The position numbers and the translations under genes are program-made. Positions 41,313-52,733 of a DNA stretch of 64,000 bases are shown piece after piece. The DNA comes from Aedes albopictus (taxonomy: Eukaryota > Arthropoda > Insecta > Diptera > Culicidae), in NCBI RefSeq assembly GCF_035046485.1, contig NC_085138.1:42443464-42507463 (forward strand), in the 5' to 3' direction. A model generated the notes under the pieces. The model worked only from the letters and a program-made list of their open reading frames with translations, did not search any database and had not been told where the DNA came from. Each line of letters opens with the position of its first letter. Position 1 is the stretch's first letter.

Positions 41313-42105
41313 AGTTGTAATTTTTTCACAAATTTATCTCTCAATTTGCCAATTAAACGTGCTTTGCCTAAAAATACTTCAAATTTATACGCCCACTGCC
41401 AAGTTTTCCCACTATTCCGCGACCGGTAATGGCGGAGGTGGACACAAGCGAGCGGTTGCGATTTTGACGGTGCGATGCAACGGTAGGCACCATCGAGCGG
41501 TTAGCGAAGGAAGGTTAACCGAACCGCTTTGATTTTCCTCCAAGAAACGTCAATATTCGCCATTATCGCTCGTGGATAAGTGGGTTGAATCCCAGGATGA
41601 TTACCGATCTAGGTATTCCTGCCATAATTATTGGGTGGGACCAGGTTCATACGATCTAATCTAGGCCTCTAAAACAACTTGAATGCAATTCGGTTTTTAC
41701 TGACAGATAGGTATCTCAATGAGATGAGTCTCACGAGACGTCTCATTGAGGCACGTACACTACATTTTTCATGAGCATGCTATGATCTCAAATCTCACAA
41801 ATTTTCTTAAAACGCATTTCCAGCGCATGGCACACTGTCTCATTCATGTATACATGAGCTTTCAGACACTCTTGGCCTATCTCGATGCGTGGAAAAATCA
41901 GGCAAGGAATCGCTCAAGAAATAATAAAGCGTCGCTTTACTCCGGATCCTAGTACGGAGCTGAAACGAAACGTCAAATCAAATGGGGCTTGCTGTGTTAA
42001 ATTTCTTGACCATTTCGGTCACGGAAAAATAATGCACTGAACGAAAATTACTTGAGCGATTCCGTTTGAAGTGCATACCTCGCATCAGACACCAATATCA
42101 ACATG
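41313..42105. other. No gene seen
   Basis: Mixed DNA. It contains a small near-palindrome GAGATGAGTCTCACGAGACG at about 41718 and GC-rich stretches at 41410-41530. No recognised domain. Confidence 0.4.
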
Positions 42106-42335
42106 AACTCGAGAACGCAAAAGGAGCTGGGTCGGTCACATACTACGACGATCAGAGACAAAATCTGCAAGCGTTGCGCTAAATTAGAATCAGGCAGGAC
42201 ATCGCAGCTGAGACATTCCCAGAGGATCGTGGCGCCGAAGCCTCGACAAGGAAATCGAGGAGGTCAATAGAATCTGACCTGGGGCCAGGTCAACGCTGAA
42301 GCGAGTATTCACCAACGATGGATGTCCCCCAGGCG
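42106..42335 (+). pseudogene. LINE 3' coding end, RTE-like, decayed
   Basis: In two frames separated by indels the sequence reads SWVGH-LRRS, SASVALN, NQAGHRS, RGSWRRSLDKEIEEVN and LTWGQV. This is the Cys/Trp-rich C-terminal tail region typical of the same LINE type seen at 24107-27915, in the same orientation. It may be the far end of that copy displaced by insertions, or an independent truncated copy. Confidence 0.72.
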
Positions 42336-42910
42336 TACACAAAGTTCACGACTATTAAATGCAGGCCAGAAAACAATAAACTGTCAAGCGACGATCAAAG
42401 TAGGCCGGAGCTGTCACTTATTTAACGGAGTACCGAAGCAACCCTTTATAGCAAAACCTTTTTTCTTTCGATTTCCGCGTAAATTCTTCGCTTTTATAAA
42501 TTTTATGCACCGCGTTCGGGTGTAAAAGTTAAATGCGCACCATTAGCAATTCAGCCCTTTCGTGAACATTTCCCTACAACGTTCCGCAATAAAAGGTCGC
42601 ACCGGGGGGACGACACGACACATCAAATCAATTCGAGAGGCAAATAGAGTAGTGAGTGGTACAACCATGTCATCTTCGTCCTCAGCCATGTCAAAATGCC
42701 CCATAATTAGTGCACATACCGACCTATCCCGCTGAGACATTCCTGAAAGAGAGCGAACCTACTAGTTTCGTACAAAAGGAACAACGGGCTTCCATTGATT
42801 CGTGCCGTATTCGCGCGCGGTTCGGATTCAATAAATTCATGTAGGTACGTATGATGTTGGCTGGTACAAGCAAAGGTAGAGCATTGATCATGCAAGGAAA
42901 CATCTATATA
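42336..42910. other. No gene seen
   Basis: Mixed sequence with short frames only. No repeat recognised. Confidence 0.4.
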
Positions 42911-43806
42911 CAGGGGATGGCCAAAATGTTTGGCATAGGCAACTTTTTTTCTCTCACAAAAAAAAATCAACATGCTGTAACTTTTCATAGAGTGCATCAA
43001 AAAATCTCAAATTTTGACTGTTTATCAACCTGTTATATATGCATCATTGGTACAAATTTGGGCTCGATTGAATAGTTTTTCACGAAGTTAGAATCGTTCG
43101 GGTAAAACACTATTTTTTAGGCAACTCATTTTTGAGCTGTCATATTTCGGAAACCAACGTTTATCAACAATATATTGATACTTAATACAACGTTATAATA
43201 TGTAATATTTTCTCACGGTGAATTAAGTTATACCGGGTTGAAATTTTAACCCATATAGAGGAAAATAGGTCATACTTACAATACCACACAAAAATTACTA
43301 AATGTGTTCTTCCTTTAATCTAAATAGGCTCTAATATATCTGATCAAAGATAACTTGAGAACAGAAGTGGAAAATCTTTGGACATCAACACAAAAATTTA
43401 TTGACATTGACGAAAAAACAATACATTTTTTCGAGAAAAATCCAAAGAGTGTCAATCCATGATAACTTTTTTCAACGTTCAAAAAGAATCTATGTTTTAA
43501 TAGTTTGTGAAGCATTTGTATATTGTTAGTGTACGTTCACAATTTTATTTAATTCGGTTCACTGGTTTCCGAGATATGACAGCTCAAAAATGAGTTGTCT
43601 AAAAATAGTGTTTTACCCGAACGGTTCTAACATTGCGAAAGATTAATCAATCGAGCCCAAATTTGTACCAAAGATGCACATATAATAGGTTGACAAACAG
43701 TCAAAATTTGAGAATTTTTGATGCACTCTATGAAAAGTTATATCATGTTGAACTTTTTAGTGAGAGAAAAAAAGTTGCCTATCCCAAACATTTTGGCCAT
43801 CCCCTG
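42911..43806. mobile_element. 896-bp fold-back TA element
   Basis: The ends CAGGGGATGGCCAAAATGTT are perfect inverted copies. The arms continue for about 250 bp or more (CAACATGCTGTAACTTTTCA, GCTCGATTGA, GAGCTGTCATATYTCGGAAA). TA duplication is at 42909-42910 and 43807-43808. The centre is non-coding and the right arm is longer than the left. The single-arm relative is at 23598-24015. The TA duplication suggests a Tc1/mariner-type helper transposase. Confidence 0.92.
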
Positions 43807-44299
43807 TACCATCCGGGTTGCATTGGGATTTGGCGCGCAGTGACTTTTTTAGCCACGCGGTCGATGGCGGCGGTACCTACTTTCGATCTAAAGCGAATTA
43901 TGGAACGGATAGCGAAGGTCTGTAATTTTGATTTGAATCTCTCTCTTTCTGGTTATGCACTAGATTCAGTGCCGTGCGAAGTCGGATGATGACCTGCGGC
44001 GTTATTGAATTTCCATCGCAATAGGCGTTGGGATTTGGTGATTTGGATGCAGCTGGCACATAACGTTACGGATGTTTGTTGATGTAAAATAAATGTTTTT
44101 GTTTTTCTATTAGATAACTGACAATCTTAGTAGTCATTGAAATACTGGTTACACTAGTTTACAGCATTTTTAAACTCGGTAAGATGAAGATTTTTTTAGT
44201 GTAGAATCATGCCCTGAGTAGCCTAGCCTACTGTGCAGGTTGCAATAAAATCTGTAGACATCAATAAAAAGCTTGAGTCTACATTGAAGCTAGATATCG
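43807..44299. other. No gene seen
   Basis: GC-richer to about 44060 (GCGGTCGATGGCGGCGGTAC near 43858), then AT-rich. No recognised domain or repeat. Confidence 0.4.
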
Positions 44300-44420
44300 G
44301 AGACAAGGGCCCATAGCCACAGCTGTAAAAGTGTGGATATTCAGCATGACCAAGCTGAGAGTGACGGGTTCGATTCCCGGTCGGTCCAGGAACTTTTAGA
44401 AATGTAAATTTTGTTCTAGG
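44300..44420 (+). mobile_element. tRNA-derived SINE head
   Basis: CCATAGCCACAGCTGTAAAA followed by CAGCATGACCAAGCTGAGAG and a B box GGGTTCGATTCCC at about 44366, then GGTCGGTCCAGGAACTTTT. It parallels the SINE at 59205-59503 and has lost the body and tail. Confidence 0.75.
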
Positions 44421-45533
44421 AAACAATAAAACTAGGGAAAACTCTATCAGTTTATCTAGATTTTTCCACAAAAATTTGCATACATATTTTTTTTTTGGTT
44501 TCGGTTGATTTTTAACAGTATTGAGTGAATTTATCAGTATTTGTATAAATTTATCGATATTTTTTGGAAAATTTTGAAAAATTTCTACCAAACTTCTTTT
44601 AGTCATTTCTGGATGGATTTTCTAAAATACTGCTAGGAGGACTGCTGTGAGAGATTTTAAAGCAAAACTTTAACAGAAATATTGATGAAAATGGCTTGCG
44701 TTCTGTTTCCGAACCTAAATTGAATGTCAAAACTAGAAGTTCTTTTGGAAATTATCGAAGCACTACTGGATTTCGTGAAGTTTCTTCGACCTTTTTTCCT
44801 GTAAATTTATTTTAAGCTTCTCCGGGACTTCTTTGAAAAGTTTTTCAGATATGTTCGAAAGCTTATCAGCGAATTATGTTACTTGAGATGCCAAATTTCC
44901 TTCCAAAAGTTCTGCTGGACATTTATCTAGAATTTCCAACGAGATTTATTCCAGTGAGTTTTTTCTGATTTCCACACACAATAATAAAAATTAAAAGAAT
45001 AAATAAAAATTCTTTCTGAATTTCTGTAAAGTTTCGCGAATTCTAAAAAAAAACTTTTTGGAAATTTTACAGGGATTTTGGCTAGAGCTTCTCTTAGAAT
45101 TTTCGTAGGAGTGTCTGGAGCTATTCGTGTAGAAGTTCTATTACATTTTTTTTTTCAAAAAGTTCCTTAGACATTTTTTTAGTTCCCTATGGAATTCCAC
45201 AATCTTCTAGAAATTATTCTTAGCATTCTTCCAAGATTTGTTTTTCTGAAGTTCATCAAATCGATTTGATTCGATTAAAAGTTTTCCCCAAACTTTCACC
45301 CAAGATAAATTCCAAAAACCCCTCCAGCAATTACTACAAAGATTTCCTCTTGAGTTCCTCCAATAATTTCTGCATGTATTTCCACTATCATAGGCAACTT
45401 ATTTGCTTATTCACTCTCTTGCAAAAACACAAGATAGAGAATGATGGAAGAAGGTGCACTTGCCGCTTCTTTAATCCTGCTCTTCCTGCTTGTGTTTATC
45501 AAAAAAATTTGCAGAATTTTCCACAAGTACCCC
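44421..45533. repeat. AT-rich, weakly repetitive TTCC-type DNA
   Basis: From about 44600 the text is loosely built from GAATTTC/GAAATTC-like phrases with poly-T runs, a decayed relative of the GAATTCC repeat. Short frames only. Confidence 0.45.
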
Positions 45534-45537
45534 TTAA

Positions 45538-47277
45538 GGCGAAACTGGACGCATTTCCTATTTTTTTGGTTTTTGATTTTTTATTAAAAAACAAAGCAAT
45601 ATTTTCAAAATCGGTTTTCATACACTGTTAGAGGAAGGATCGAGCTATCTCCTGGATTTTTTCAGGTGTAAAACTTTTACCAATTTTTCAAAAACCATAT
45701 TTTTTTGAAATTTCATTGAAAAATGGTTTCCTTAAAACTGAAAAACATTTTCCACCTGAAAAAAAAACAGGAGATAGGGTAAGGGAGGTATTTTGGACCC
45801 CTTTAAGAAGTGGATGAACAATTCAGCGAAAAAAGGAAGTTCTCACTTCAAAATATGGATAATTTTAGTAGGCATTACGTAGATCAACATGTTTTCTGTC
45901 GAAAAAGGCCAAACAGAACTCAAAATTGTTGTAGTAAATACAAGAAATATCAAAACTCCTGAAGGATCTCGGGCTTCTATTTTGGACCACCTGATTTTAT
46001 TTTGGACCACCAAGTGCACATATTTTGGCCCACCAAATTAAACTTCAATTGATTGATGAAATGAAAGTCACCTCAGCAAAATTTTCAACATAGTTGAAAA
46101 CTACGTGAAGTTTACATCTTTCTATTCATTTTTTGAGGCAGGGAACGCTTAAAAATTACGTAACGGTAAACAAAGATAAATTTTTGCTGCAATTGCCAGT
46201 TTTTACGCATTGTTGTATGATGTTTCATAAAAATTTTTACGCAAAACGTGCATTTTTTTTACATGACGTTAGTCATTTCGTAACGCTTCATAGAAGTGAG
46301 AAAGTCTAGTAATTTTGCTAAATATGAAGGCGTTCTACACATATTGTAATGAGTGGAAAGGCCATCAAAAATAAAGTAATTTGAATGATACGTAAATTGT
46401 CTAACATACATTAGATAACACATTGTCTCAGTCATCTACTGATTGCCGAGAAGGACAACTGGATGACTAAACACCTGAAAATTTCATCTTATCGAAAAGC
46501 TGTCAGGACACAAATCGAATCGAAATTTTTAACTTGGCGAAAAGTTGTTAGAACAAATCGAACCCACAAAAATCTTATTGTAAAATAAACGTATAACAGC
46601 CCAGATCATGGGAGGTGCCAAGTTGAAGACTCCCAACTTATTCTATTTATCTGTTTTAGAGTACATTACATTGGCATGAATATTTTCTCCCTTTAGAAGG
46701 AACTGGAGAGATGGATCTGACAGGTGGTCCAAAATATGTCCACATCTGATTATGTTGAACATATTTGGCCATACCTCAAATCACCATTTTAGTAAATATT
46801 ATCGCTCCACCGAGGTTAAGAACAGTTTATTTTGAGTTCTTACAAGGCCCTAACTACATTTACATGAAATAAATATTTATTTGTAAAATTTAATACCTCT
46901 TCGAAGCCGACTACAAATGTGTCATCTTCTTTGTTTTTGGTGCTTTTCCGTGCGTTTCATTGGAAGTGAAAACATTTTCTCTATTTTTGATACTGAACAG
47001 CATATTTAATTGACATCCAAAATAAAGGTCATCACATAGTTGAATACTTTTCGTGTTCCAATAAAAATTTACCAAGATTTAGTAGAGATTATGTGATAAA
47101 TATCATAAAACTTTCTAGGTGGGCCAAAATACCTGCCCGGTCCAAAATACCTCCACTACACCTATCTTGATCCTTCATCTAACTGTCCACGAAAACCGAT
47201 TTTTAAAATATTCCTTCGTTATTTAATAAAAAAAAAAATCAGAAACCAAAAAGTAAGGAAATGCTTCCAGTTTTGCC
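45538..47277. mobile_element. TTAA-flanked element with about 110-bp inverted ends
   Basis: TTAA is at 45534-45537 and 47278-47281. The ends GGCGAAACTGGACGCATTTC and, reversed, GGCAAAACTGGAAGCATTTC continue as inverted copies through AATATTTTMAAAATCGGTTTTC to AGGATCRAG. It was split by the TA element at 45777-47162. Without that insert it is about 354 bp and almost wholly palindromic. Confidence 0.88.
45777..47162. mobile_element. 1.4-kb TA element, ends GGAGGTATTTTGGACC
   Basis: The left end GGGTAAGGGAGGTATTTTGG and the right end, reversed, GGTGTAGTGGAGGTATTTTG are inverted copies. TA lies at 45775-45776 and 47163-47164. The motif TTTTGGACCACC recurs internally (about 45983, 46005, 46028) and as GGTGGTCCAAAATA or GGTGGGCCAAAATA on the right side, a cluster of subterminal repeats. 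No transposase is recognised. Confidence 0.85.
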
Positions 47278-47409
47278 TTAATGTGCTTGTCGCATTACTC
47301 CATTGCCATTGGTGGTAATAAAAGTAATAATTTTGAACTAGTTTAGGTTTTTTTGGAAGCATCAAAAGCTATCAAATTTGATGAAAAGGTCTTATTTTTT
47401 AGACTTAGG

Positions 47410-47549
47410 AAACCCTGAAGGCACCCAAGAGGAGTCCCCCAAAAGAATTCCAAGAACGATCCCCGAAGGAATTCCGTGAGAAACCTGGAAGGAACTGCAG
47501 GAGGAATCTCTGAAAGAACTAGTAAATCAATCCCTGAAGAAATTACTGT
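47410..47549. repeat. 24-bp degenerate repeat, block start
   Basis: GAATTCC/GAAGGAATCC phrases on the plus strand, interrupted at TTAA by the hairpin MITE that follows. Confidence 0.8.
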
Positions 47550-47553
47550 TTAA

Positions 47554-47746
47554 GGTGAATATATAACGAAGCCACACTTAGAATTTTCAAATCTGAAGAA
47601 CCGAGGGTTGGTTTGCGCTGAAAAGTTGATCGATTGGTCACCACCAGCGGGTCACCAATCGATCAACTTTTCAGCGCAATCCGTCTTTTAATTCCTCAGA
47701 TTTGTGCTCTTGAAAATTCGAGGTGTGGCTTCGTTATATATTCACC
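47554..47746. mobile_element. 193-bp hairpin MITE at TTAA
   Basis: TTAA is at 47550-47553 and 47747-47750. The element is an almost complete palindrome: GGTGAATATATAACGAAGCC at the left end, its complement at the right, and GTTGATCGATTGGT...ACCAATCGATCAAC around a short central loop. It inserted into the 24-bp degenerate repeat. Confidence 0.95.
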
Positions 47747-47750
47747 TTAA

Positions 47751-49127
47751 AATCACGGAGAAACTTCGGATGGAATCCCTGGTGGACCATGAATCTCTCT
47801 TAGAGAGATCTCTGCAGAAACTTTTAGAGAAATCTCCGAATGGAATTGCAGAAAGAATTTCATAAGGAGTTCTAGGAGGAATCCCCGAAGGAATTCCAGG
47901 AAGAAATCCAGAAAAAAAAAATCCAGAAGGGATCTTTGAACTAATTCCAGGGGGACCCCGAACAAATGCCAGGAGGAATTTCCGAAGAATTTCTACGATG
48001 AATCCCTAAAAAAAAATTCCAGCAGGAATCTACAGAAATTTTAGCAGAAACCCTCAAGAAATTTCAGCATGAACCAGCAAAGGAATTGCAGGAGGAATCC
48101 GTGAAGGAATTACAGAAGAAATCTTCGATGGAATTACAGGAGGAATCATCGAAGGATATCCAGGAGAAATCCCCGAAGGAATTCCATCAAGAATTCCCAA
48201 AGGACGTCAAAGAGAAAGTCCCGATGGATTTCGAGTTGGAATCTCCAAAAGAATTCCATAAGAAATCTCCGAAGGTTTTCCAGCGGAAATCTTCGAAGCT
48301 TTTCCAGGAGGAATCGCCGAAGAATTTTCAAGAGGAATCACCGAAGGATTTCCGGGAGACATCCTCGAAAAAATTCCAGAAAGATTTCCGGAAGGACATC
48401 CTGGAGGATTCCTTTAAAGAAACTCTGGAGCAATTCTCGTAGGAATTCCATGAGAGATGCTTCAAGGAAATCCTGAAGATATGCCTAATTATAGTCCTAA
48501 GGAAATCCTTGAAGGAACTTCTGTAGGATTATCTGGAGGAACTTCTGAAAATATCCCTGATGTTACTCCTGGAGTCATCCCTGAATCCTCTTGAAAATAA
48601 TTTCGAAAAATCTCTTGGAACTCCTCAGAAGAAACGTCTGGAATAATCCCTGGAGAAACTTCTATGTAAAGCTCTGAATTTTCCTGGATGCTGCTATCAG
48701 AACCTCTGAAGGAAACCCTGGACAGTTCTCTGAAGAAACTCTTGGAGAGATCTCTGAAGGAACATCTTTCACATTCTCTGAAAGTATTCCAGGTGAAATA
48801 TCTGACTGAAGAAACATCTTTAAGAATTCCTGAAAATCCTGGAGGTATCTCTGAAGGGATTCTTGGATTATTCCCTGAAGGAACTCCCGAACACATTCCT
48901 GTAGGAACTTCAGAAGGAATCTCTGGACTAATCTCTAGAGACCTCCGGTAGGAATTCCTAATGGAGCTTAGATCCATTTCTGCTGGATTTCTTGGAGGCA
49001 TCCGTGAATCCTCCTGAAAGAATTTCTGATAGAACCTCTTGAGCAAGTTCTGAAAGAACTCATGTTGGAATATCTAAGGGAACTTCTGAAGGAACCTCTG
49101 ATGAAACTTATGAAGGCCTGACCTGAT
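47751..49127. repeat. 24-bp degenerate repeat, best-preserved block
   Basis: At 48080-48420 the 24-bp period is clear, for example GGAATCNCCGAAGGATTTCC plus four bases, made of two 12-bp halves (GGAATCCCCGAA and GGAATTCCAGGA). Copies differ by 20 to 40 percent. The period is a multiple of 3, so eight-residue repeat frames arise on both strands (ESPKNFQE-like on plus). These change frame between blocks and are not convincing genes. Confidence 0.88.
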
Positions 49128-49304
49128 CCAAGCAACACCCATGTCATCTAAACGTTACACCAGTGCAAGTTTTGGTTGTATAGAGGTCATTATGACATAA
49201 TTCTAGTATTGAGTTAGAAGTACGTCACAGTAACTTCTATAAAACCCAAGATAAAATCAAAACTTTCGCTGCTGTAACTCTTATATGACATTCGTGTTGC
49301 TTGG
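49128..49304. mobile_element. MITE with CCAAGCAACACCC-type ends
   Basis: The left end CCAAGCAACACCCATGTCAT and the right end, reversed, CCAAGCAACACGAATGTCAT are inverted copies that continue inward through GTTACA-AGT-TTTTGRTT. It lies within the 24-bp repeat. The target duplication is not clear. Confidence 0.85.
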
Positions 49305-50064
49305 GGAACTGGGGAGATCCCTGATGGAACTTCTGGAGCAATATCTGAAAGTAATACTATACTACATTAATGCACGAAGGAATTTGTGAAATAATCGCTG
49401 GTGGGAATACATGAAAAAATCCATAAAAACTCCTGGAACATTAGTTAAAAATCGTCATGAGGCATTTCGAAGGAATTCTGAGAAGAATCCCCGAAGGTAT
49501 TTCAGGAGGAATCCTAGAAGAAATTTCCGGAAAATTTTCTGAAATAATTTCTGGGACATCTTTGAAGGGATTCCTGCAGAAATTACTAAAGAAATTTCTG
49601 TGGTAACCCCTAAAGTAATTTCAGGAGGAATTCCTGAATGAATTCCAGGACAGACTGTTGAAGAAATTCCAAGAGGGATTCCAGAAGAAACTCCTATAGG
49701 AACCCTTGATGGAACTTCTGAAGGCACCTCTGAATTTTCCTGAAAGAGTCTCTGAAGGAACTTCTGAAGAGATCCCTGAAAGGAGGAATTCCTGTTAGAA
49801 CTCTAGAAGAATTGTTGTTGAAACTTTTGGAGGAATCTCTGAAGAAACTTGGACTAATCCCTGTCGGAATTCCTGAAGTGACTGTAGAACAAAATTCTAG
49901 GGTTATCACTGAATTACTTCGTTAAGGTATCCGTGGAGAAACTTCAGAAAGAATCCCTGATGGATCTCATGGAGGCATCTCTGATTCCTCCTGAAAAAAT
50001 CCTAAATTCTGAGAACCTTCGTACCAATTTGTACGATAATAAAAAAAAATCCCCTTCTCTAAAA
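49305..50064. repeat. 24-bp degenerate repeat, continued
   Basis: GGAATTCCTGAAG/GGAATCCCTGATG phrases with frequent indels. From about 50000 it passes into a short A-rich stretch. Confidence 0.75.
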
Positions 50065-50379
50065 CCACAGACAAACAGACGTAACACTCTTCAAAAACGA
50101 TAAATTCAAATTTCATTTGCGCGATCCTTCCACCAGAGGTGCTAGTGTTCGATCGCGTTGACGTTTACCAGTGTAGGTACACGTTGCTGAATGATGCAAA
50201 CGAGAATTACAGGCGATTTGTGTAGTAGTGTGCGTGTTAAACAAACGTCAAATCGAAATTCATCATGGCCGACAGTGTCTCAAGCGGTTATACCAACAGG
50301 TGGCAGTTTGCTCACGAAAAAGACACCGGGCAAAAATTTCTGATGGATTTCCTCTAAGAGTTACGTCTGTTTGTCTGTG
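50065..50379. mobile_element. 315-bp MITE, ends CACAGACAAACAGACGTAAC
   Basis: Perfect 20-bp inverted ends. The interior is mixed and partly GC-rich (GAGGTGCTAGTGTTCGATCG). The flanks CTAAAAC and CTTAAAC may be a decayed duplication. Confidence 0.88.
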
Positions 50380-50984
50380 CTTAAACCTAAACTTACGCTG
50401 CCGTAACTCTTATGTGATATGGGTGTTGCTTTGGGAACTACTGGGGATGACCCCTGATGGAACTTCTGGAGCAATCCAGAAGAAATTCCTGGAGAAATTT
50501 TTGAAAGAATTTCTGGGGGCATCCTTGAGGGGACTCCTGCAGGAATTACCGAAGGAACTCCTTTGGTAACCCCTGAAGGAACTCCAGGAGGAATCTTGTA
50601 GGAATTCCAGAACGGACTCTTGACATTCTAAGAGGAATCCCAGAGGGGACTCCTATAGGAACCTTTGATGGAACTCCTGGAGGCGTCTTTGAATTCTTCT
50701 AAAAGAGTTTCTGAAGGGGCTCCTAGAAAGATCCCTGAAGGACCGCCAGAAGGAATCCTTGATAGGAACTCTAGAAGAATTGCTGATGGAACTCCTGGGG
50801 AATCTCTGAAGAAAATCTTGGACTAATCCCTGGCGGAATTCCTGAAATAACTGTTGAACGAATTGCTTGGCAATTTCTAAATGACCTCGGATAGGAACTC
50901 TTGAAGGAATTTATGAATGAATCCCTGGTGGGTCTCCAGGAGGCATTCCTGAATCCTTCTGAAAGAATCCCTGAAGGAACTCTT
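50380..50984. repeat. MITE remnant then 24-bp degenerate repeat
   Basis: 50390-50440 (CTGCCGTAACTCTTATGTGA followed by GGGTGTTGCTTTGGGAA) matches the right end of the MITE at 49128-49304. From about 50450 the GGAACTCCTGAAGGAAT-type repeat resumes. Confidence 0.75.
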
Positions 50985-51395
50985 GGAGTATAGGCATTTT
51001 ATGAGACGTTTCAAATCAGCTGTTTTTTTTTTAATGTTTATCAGTTTTGAAGTCCAACCGGTGGGCCCATTTATTAACATTTTCGCTAGGATAACATGTG
51101 GTACAGGCCCATCCAATAAATGGGGTTCATTTATCTGCAAAAATGCGTCAATCCGCCCACTATAATTAATATCCGTAGACTGTGGTGATGTTTTTTTTTC
51201 ATCTGCTAGTGACATCATGCAGCTCGGGGGACGATACATGTCACATTAGAAACAGAAACATCTCTGCCAGCAAAAATCTGATTGGCGCTCACCACATGTT
51301 ATGCTACTTTTCGCGAAAACAAAAACATCAAATGTAAACAATAACAATGAGCGGCCCACCGGTAGAACGTCTCGTAAAATAGCTTATTCCCTAAA
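50985..51395. mobile_element. Fold-back element around CCGGTGGGCCC
   Basis: The left arm TTTTATGAGACGTTTCAA ... CCAACCGGTGGGCCCATT pairs with the right arm, reversed, TTTTACGAGACGTTCTACCG. ATAACATGTGGTRCAGGCC-like text pairs further in. The ends and duplication are not resolved. Confidence 0.7.
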
Positions 51396-51560
51396 AAAAA
51401 CTTGTTCAAATATCCAAGAGATGTTCTGAAGGAATCCATGATAAAATTCCTAGAGGCGTCCCTGAATCTTCCTAGATGAATCTCTGAATGAACTACTGGA
51501 GACATCTCGGAAGGAACTCCTGAAAAGATGCCCAAAGGAACTTCTTTATTGGAATTTCCG
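51396..51560. repeat. 24-bp degenerate repeat, last part
   Basis: GAAGGAACTCCTGAAAAGATGC-like phrases, ending near 51560. Confidence 0.65.
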
Positions 51561-51747
51561 AAAATACGAAAATCGTTAGGGATATTTCCCGTTAATTGAT
51601 GTAAAATCTTGAAAATCTGTCGTAAAATAGCTGGAGTATGGTTTCAAATTACCACTGCAACATATAAGCCTCGATTTTCTGTGTATTGAAAGAAGTCTCA
51701 TTATATAATCGTTATTAAGATATGGTACTACGAAAAAAAAACAAGTT

Positions 51748-51828
51748 GTTCCGATGGGTTTCGAACCCGCCGCTCAGTATTACCGTCAATTCAGCGCTTT
51801 ATCCAAGGAGGTCACGTTTATATGGAAC
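51748..51828 (-). mobile_element. tRNA-like SINE head, minus strand
   Basis: On the minus strand: GTTCC...GGAAC closing ends, an A-box-like TTGGATAAAGCGC and the B box GGTTCGAAACCC. It resembles 41240-41312 (TGGTTAAAGCGC, TAATACTGAG versus TAACGGAATC). The extra length and poor cloverleaf argue against a functional tRNA gene. Confidence 0.5.
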
Positions 51829-51908
51829 AGGATCTTAAATCATCCTAACCGAAAGAGCGTATACTTAGCGTATCCTTCGTAAGATCGTCTAATTTTCAAT
51901 CTCTTATC

Positions 51909-52103
51909 CCAAGTAACATTTTTTTTAGTCAAGTAAACTCAAATCTCAACCGTTACGTAGTTATTGAACTCCCCATGTTTTTGACTCTTATTGCCTTAAT
52001 AGAGGTTTTTAGAACCATTATAGAACCAAAATAAACGATACTTGGTTTTATGGCGGCTTTAAAAACCTCTACAAGATCAATTAATCATCAAAATGTTACT
52101 TGG
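51909..52103. mobile_element. MITE with CCAAGTAACATTTT ends
   Basis: Fourteen-base perfect inverted ends. The interior has GTTTTTAGAACC, TTTTGGTTCTATAATGG-type and AGAGGTTTTTA inverted words. The end type relates to the MITE at 49128 and to the satellite spacers at 9233 and 10259. Confidence 0.85.
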
Positions 52104-52733
52104 AATGAGCTTTGCCTAGCATCTTACATATTATCGTATCAGAAATCAATCGCCTATCGATTGCATCCGAGCAATTTCATTCGTGGAAAGCCTTGAGTCC
52201 GTTCCTTCCCTGAAGTCCCAAAAAATCCCCGTCTCGTCCCCGAAAAGTCAATAAAACCATAAATAACCTCAGAGAGACTTCCTCCTAGTCTCCGGTTGAC
52301 TGCCGGTGTAAAACACCAACAAACTCGACATCGGAGGTCACATTTCTGGAAATGCTTAATTATCCTTGTAATGTGTTGTAAAATGTCCCTCCGGCAAGGC
52401 AGTACGCACTGACTGCTCACACACAACGATCCCTCCCTTTCCATTATGTGCTACATTTTTATGGCGGTTCTCCGTTTTTTGTTTTTGGTTTGGAAGGCAG
52501 TCAGTAGGTAGGTATCAGTAGTAGTAGGAGGAGGAGAACGAAAGTGCAAAAAGTCAAACTGGCCCTTTTACAGCAACCAACGCCAACGAACGTGGTGAAT
52601 GGTGTCACCGAATTGAGTTCAACTGAAAAATGTCCCTAATGCAGAGCAGCCGAGCCTTTACACGCCATTCATAGGTCAATTAGGATACACTATTCCTTGC
52701 TCGGGGTCGTTGGTCGGTTGTTCTACGTCTATG
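52104..52733. other. Unique-looking host flank, no gene
   Basis: GC-moderate, non-repetitive sequence. It continues at 58425 after removal of the hAT element, so the original contiguous locus reads through CGTCTATG. No coding frame is convincing. Confidence 0.5.

Noticed and set aside
48086..49046. 118- and 185-codon repeat proteins on opposite strands
   Set aside because: They arise from a 24-bp degenerate repeat and switch strand and frame from block to block. No conserved start or flanking domain.
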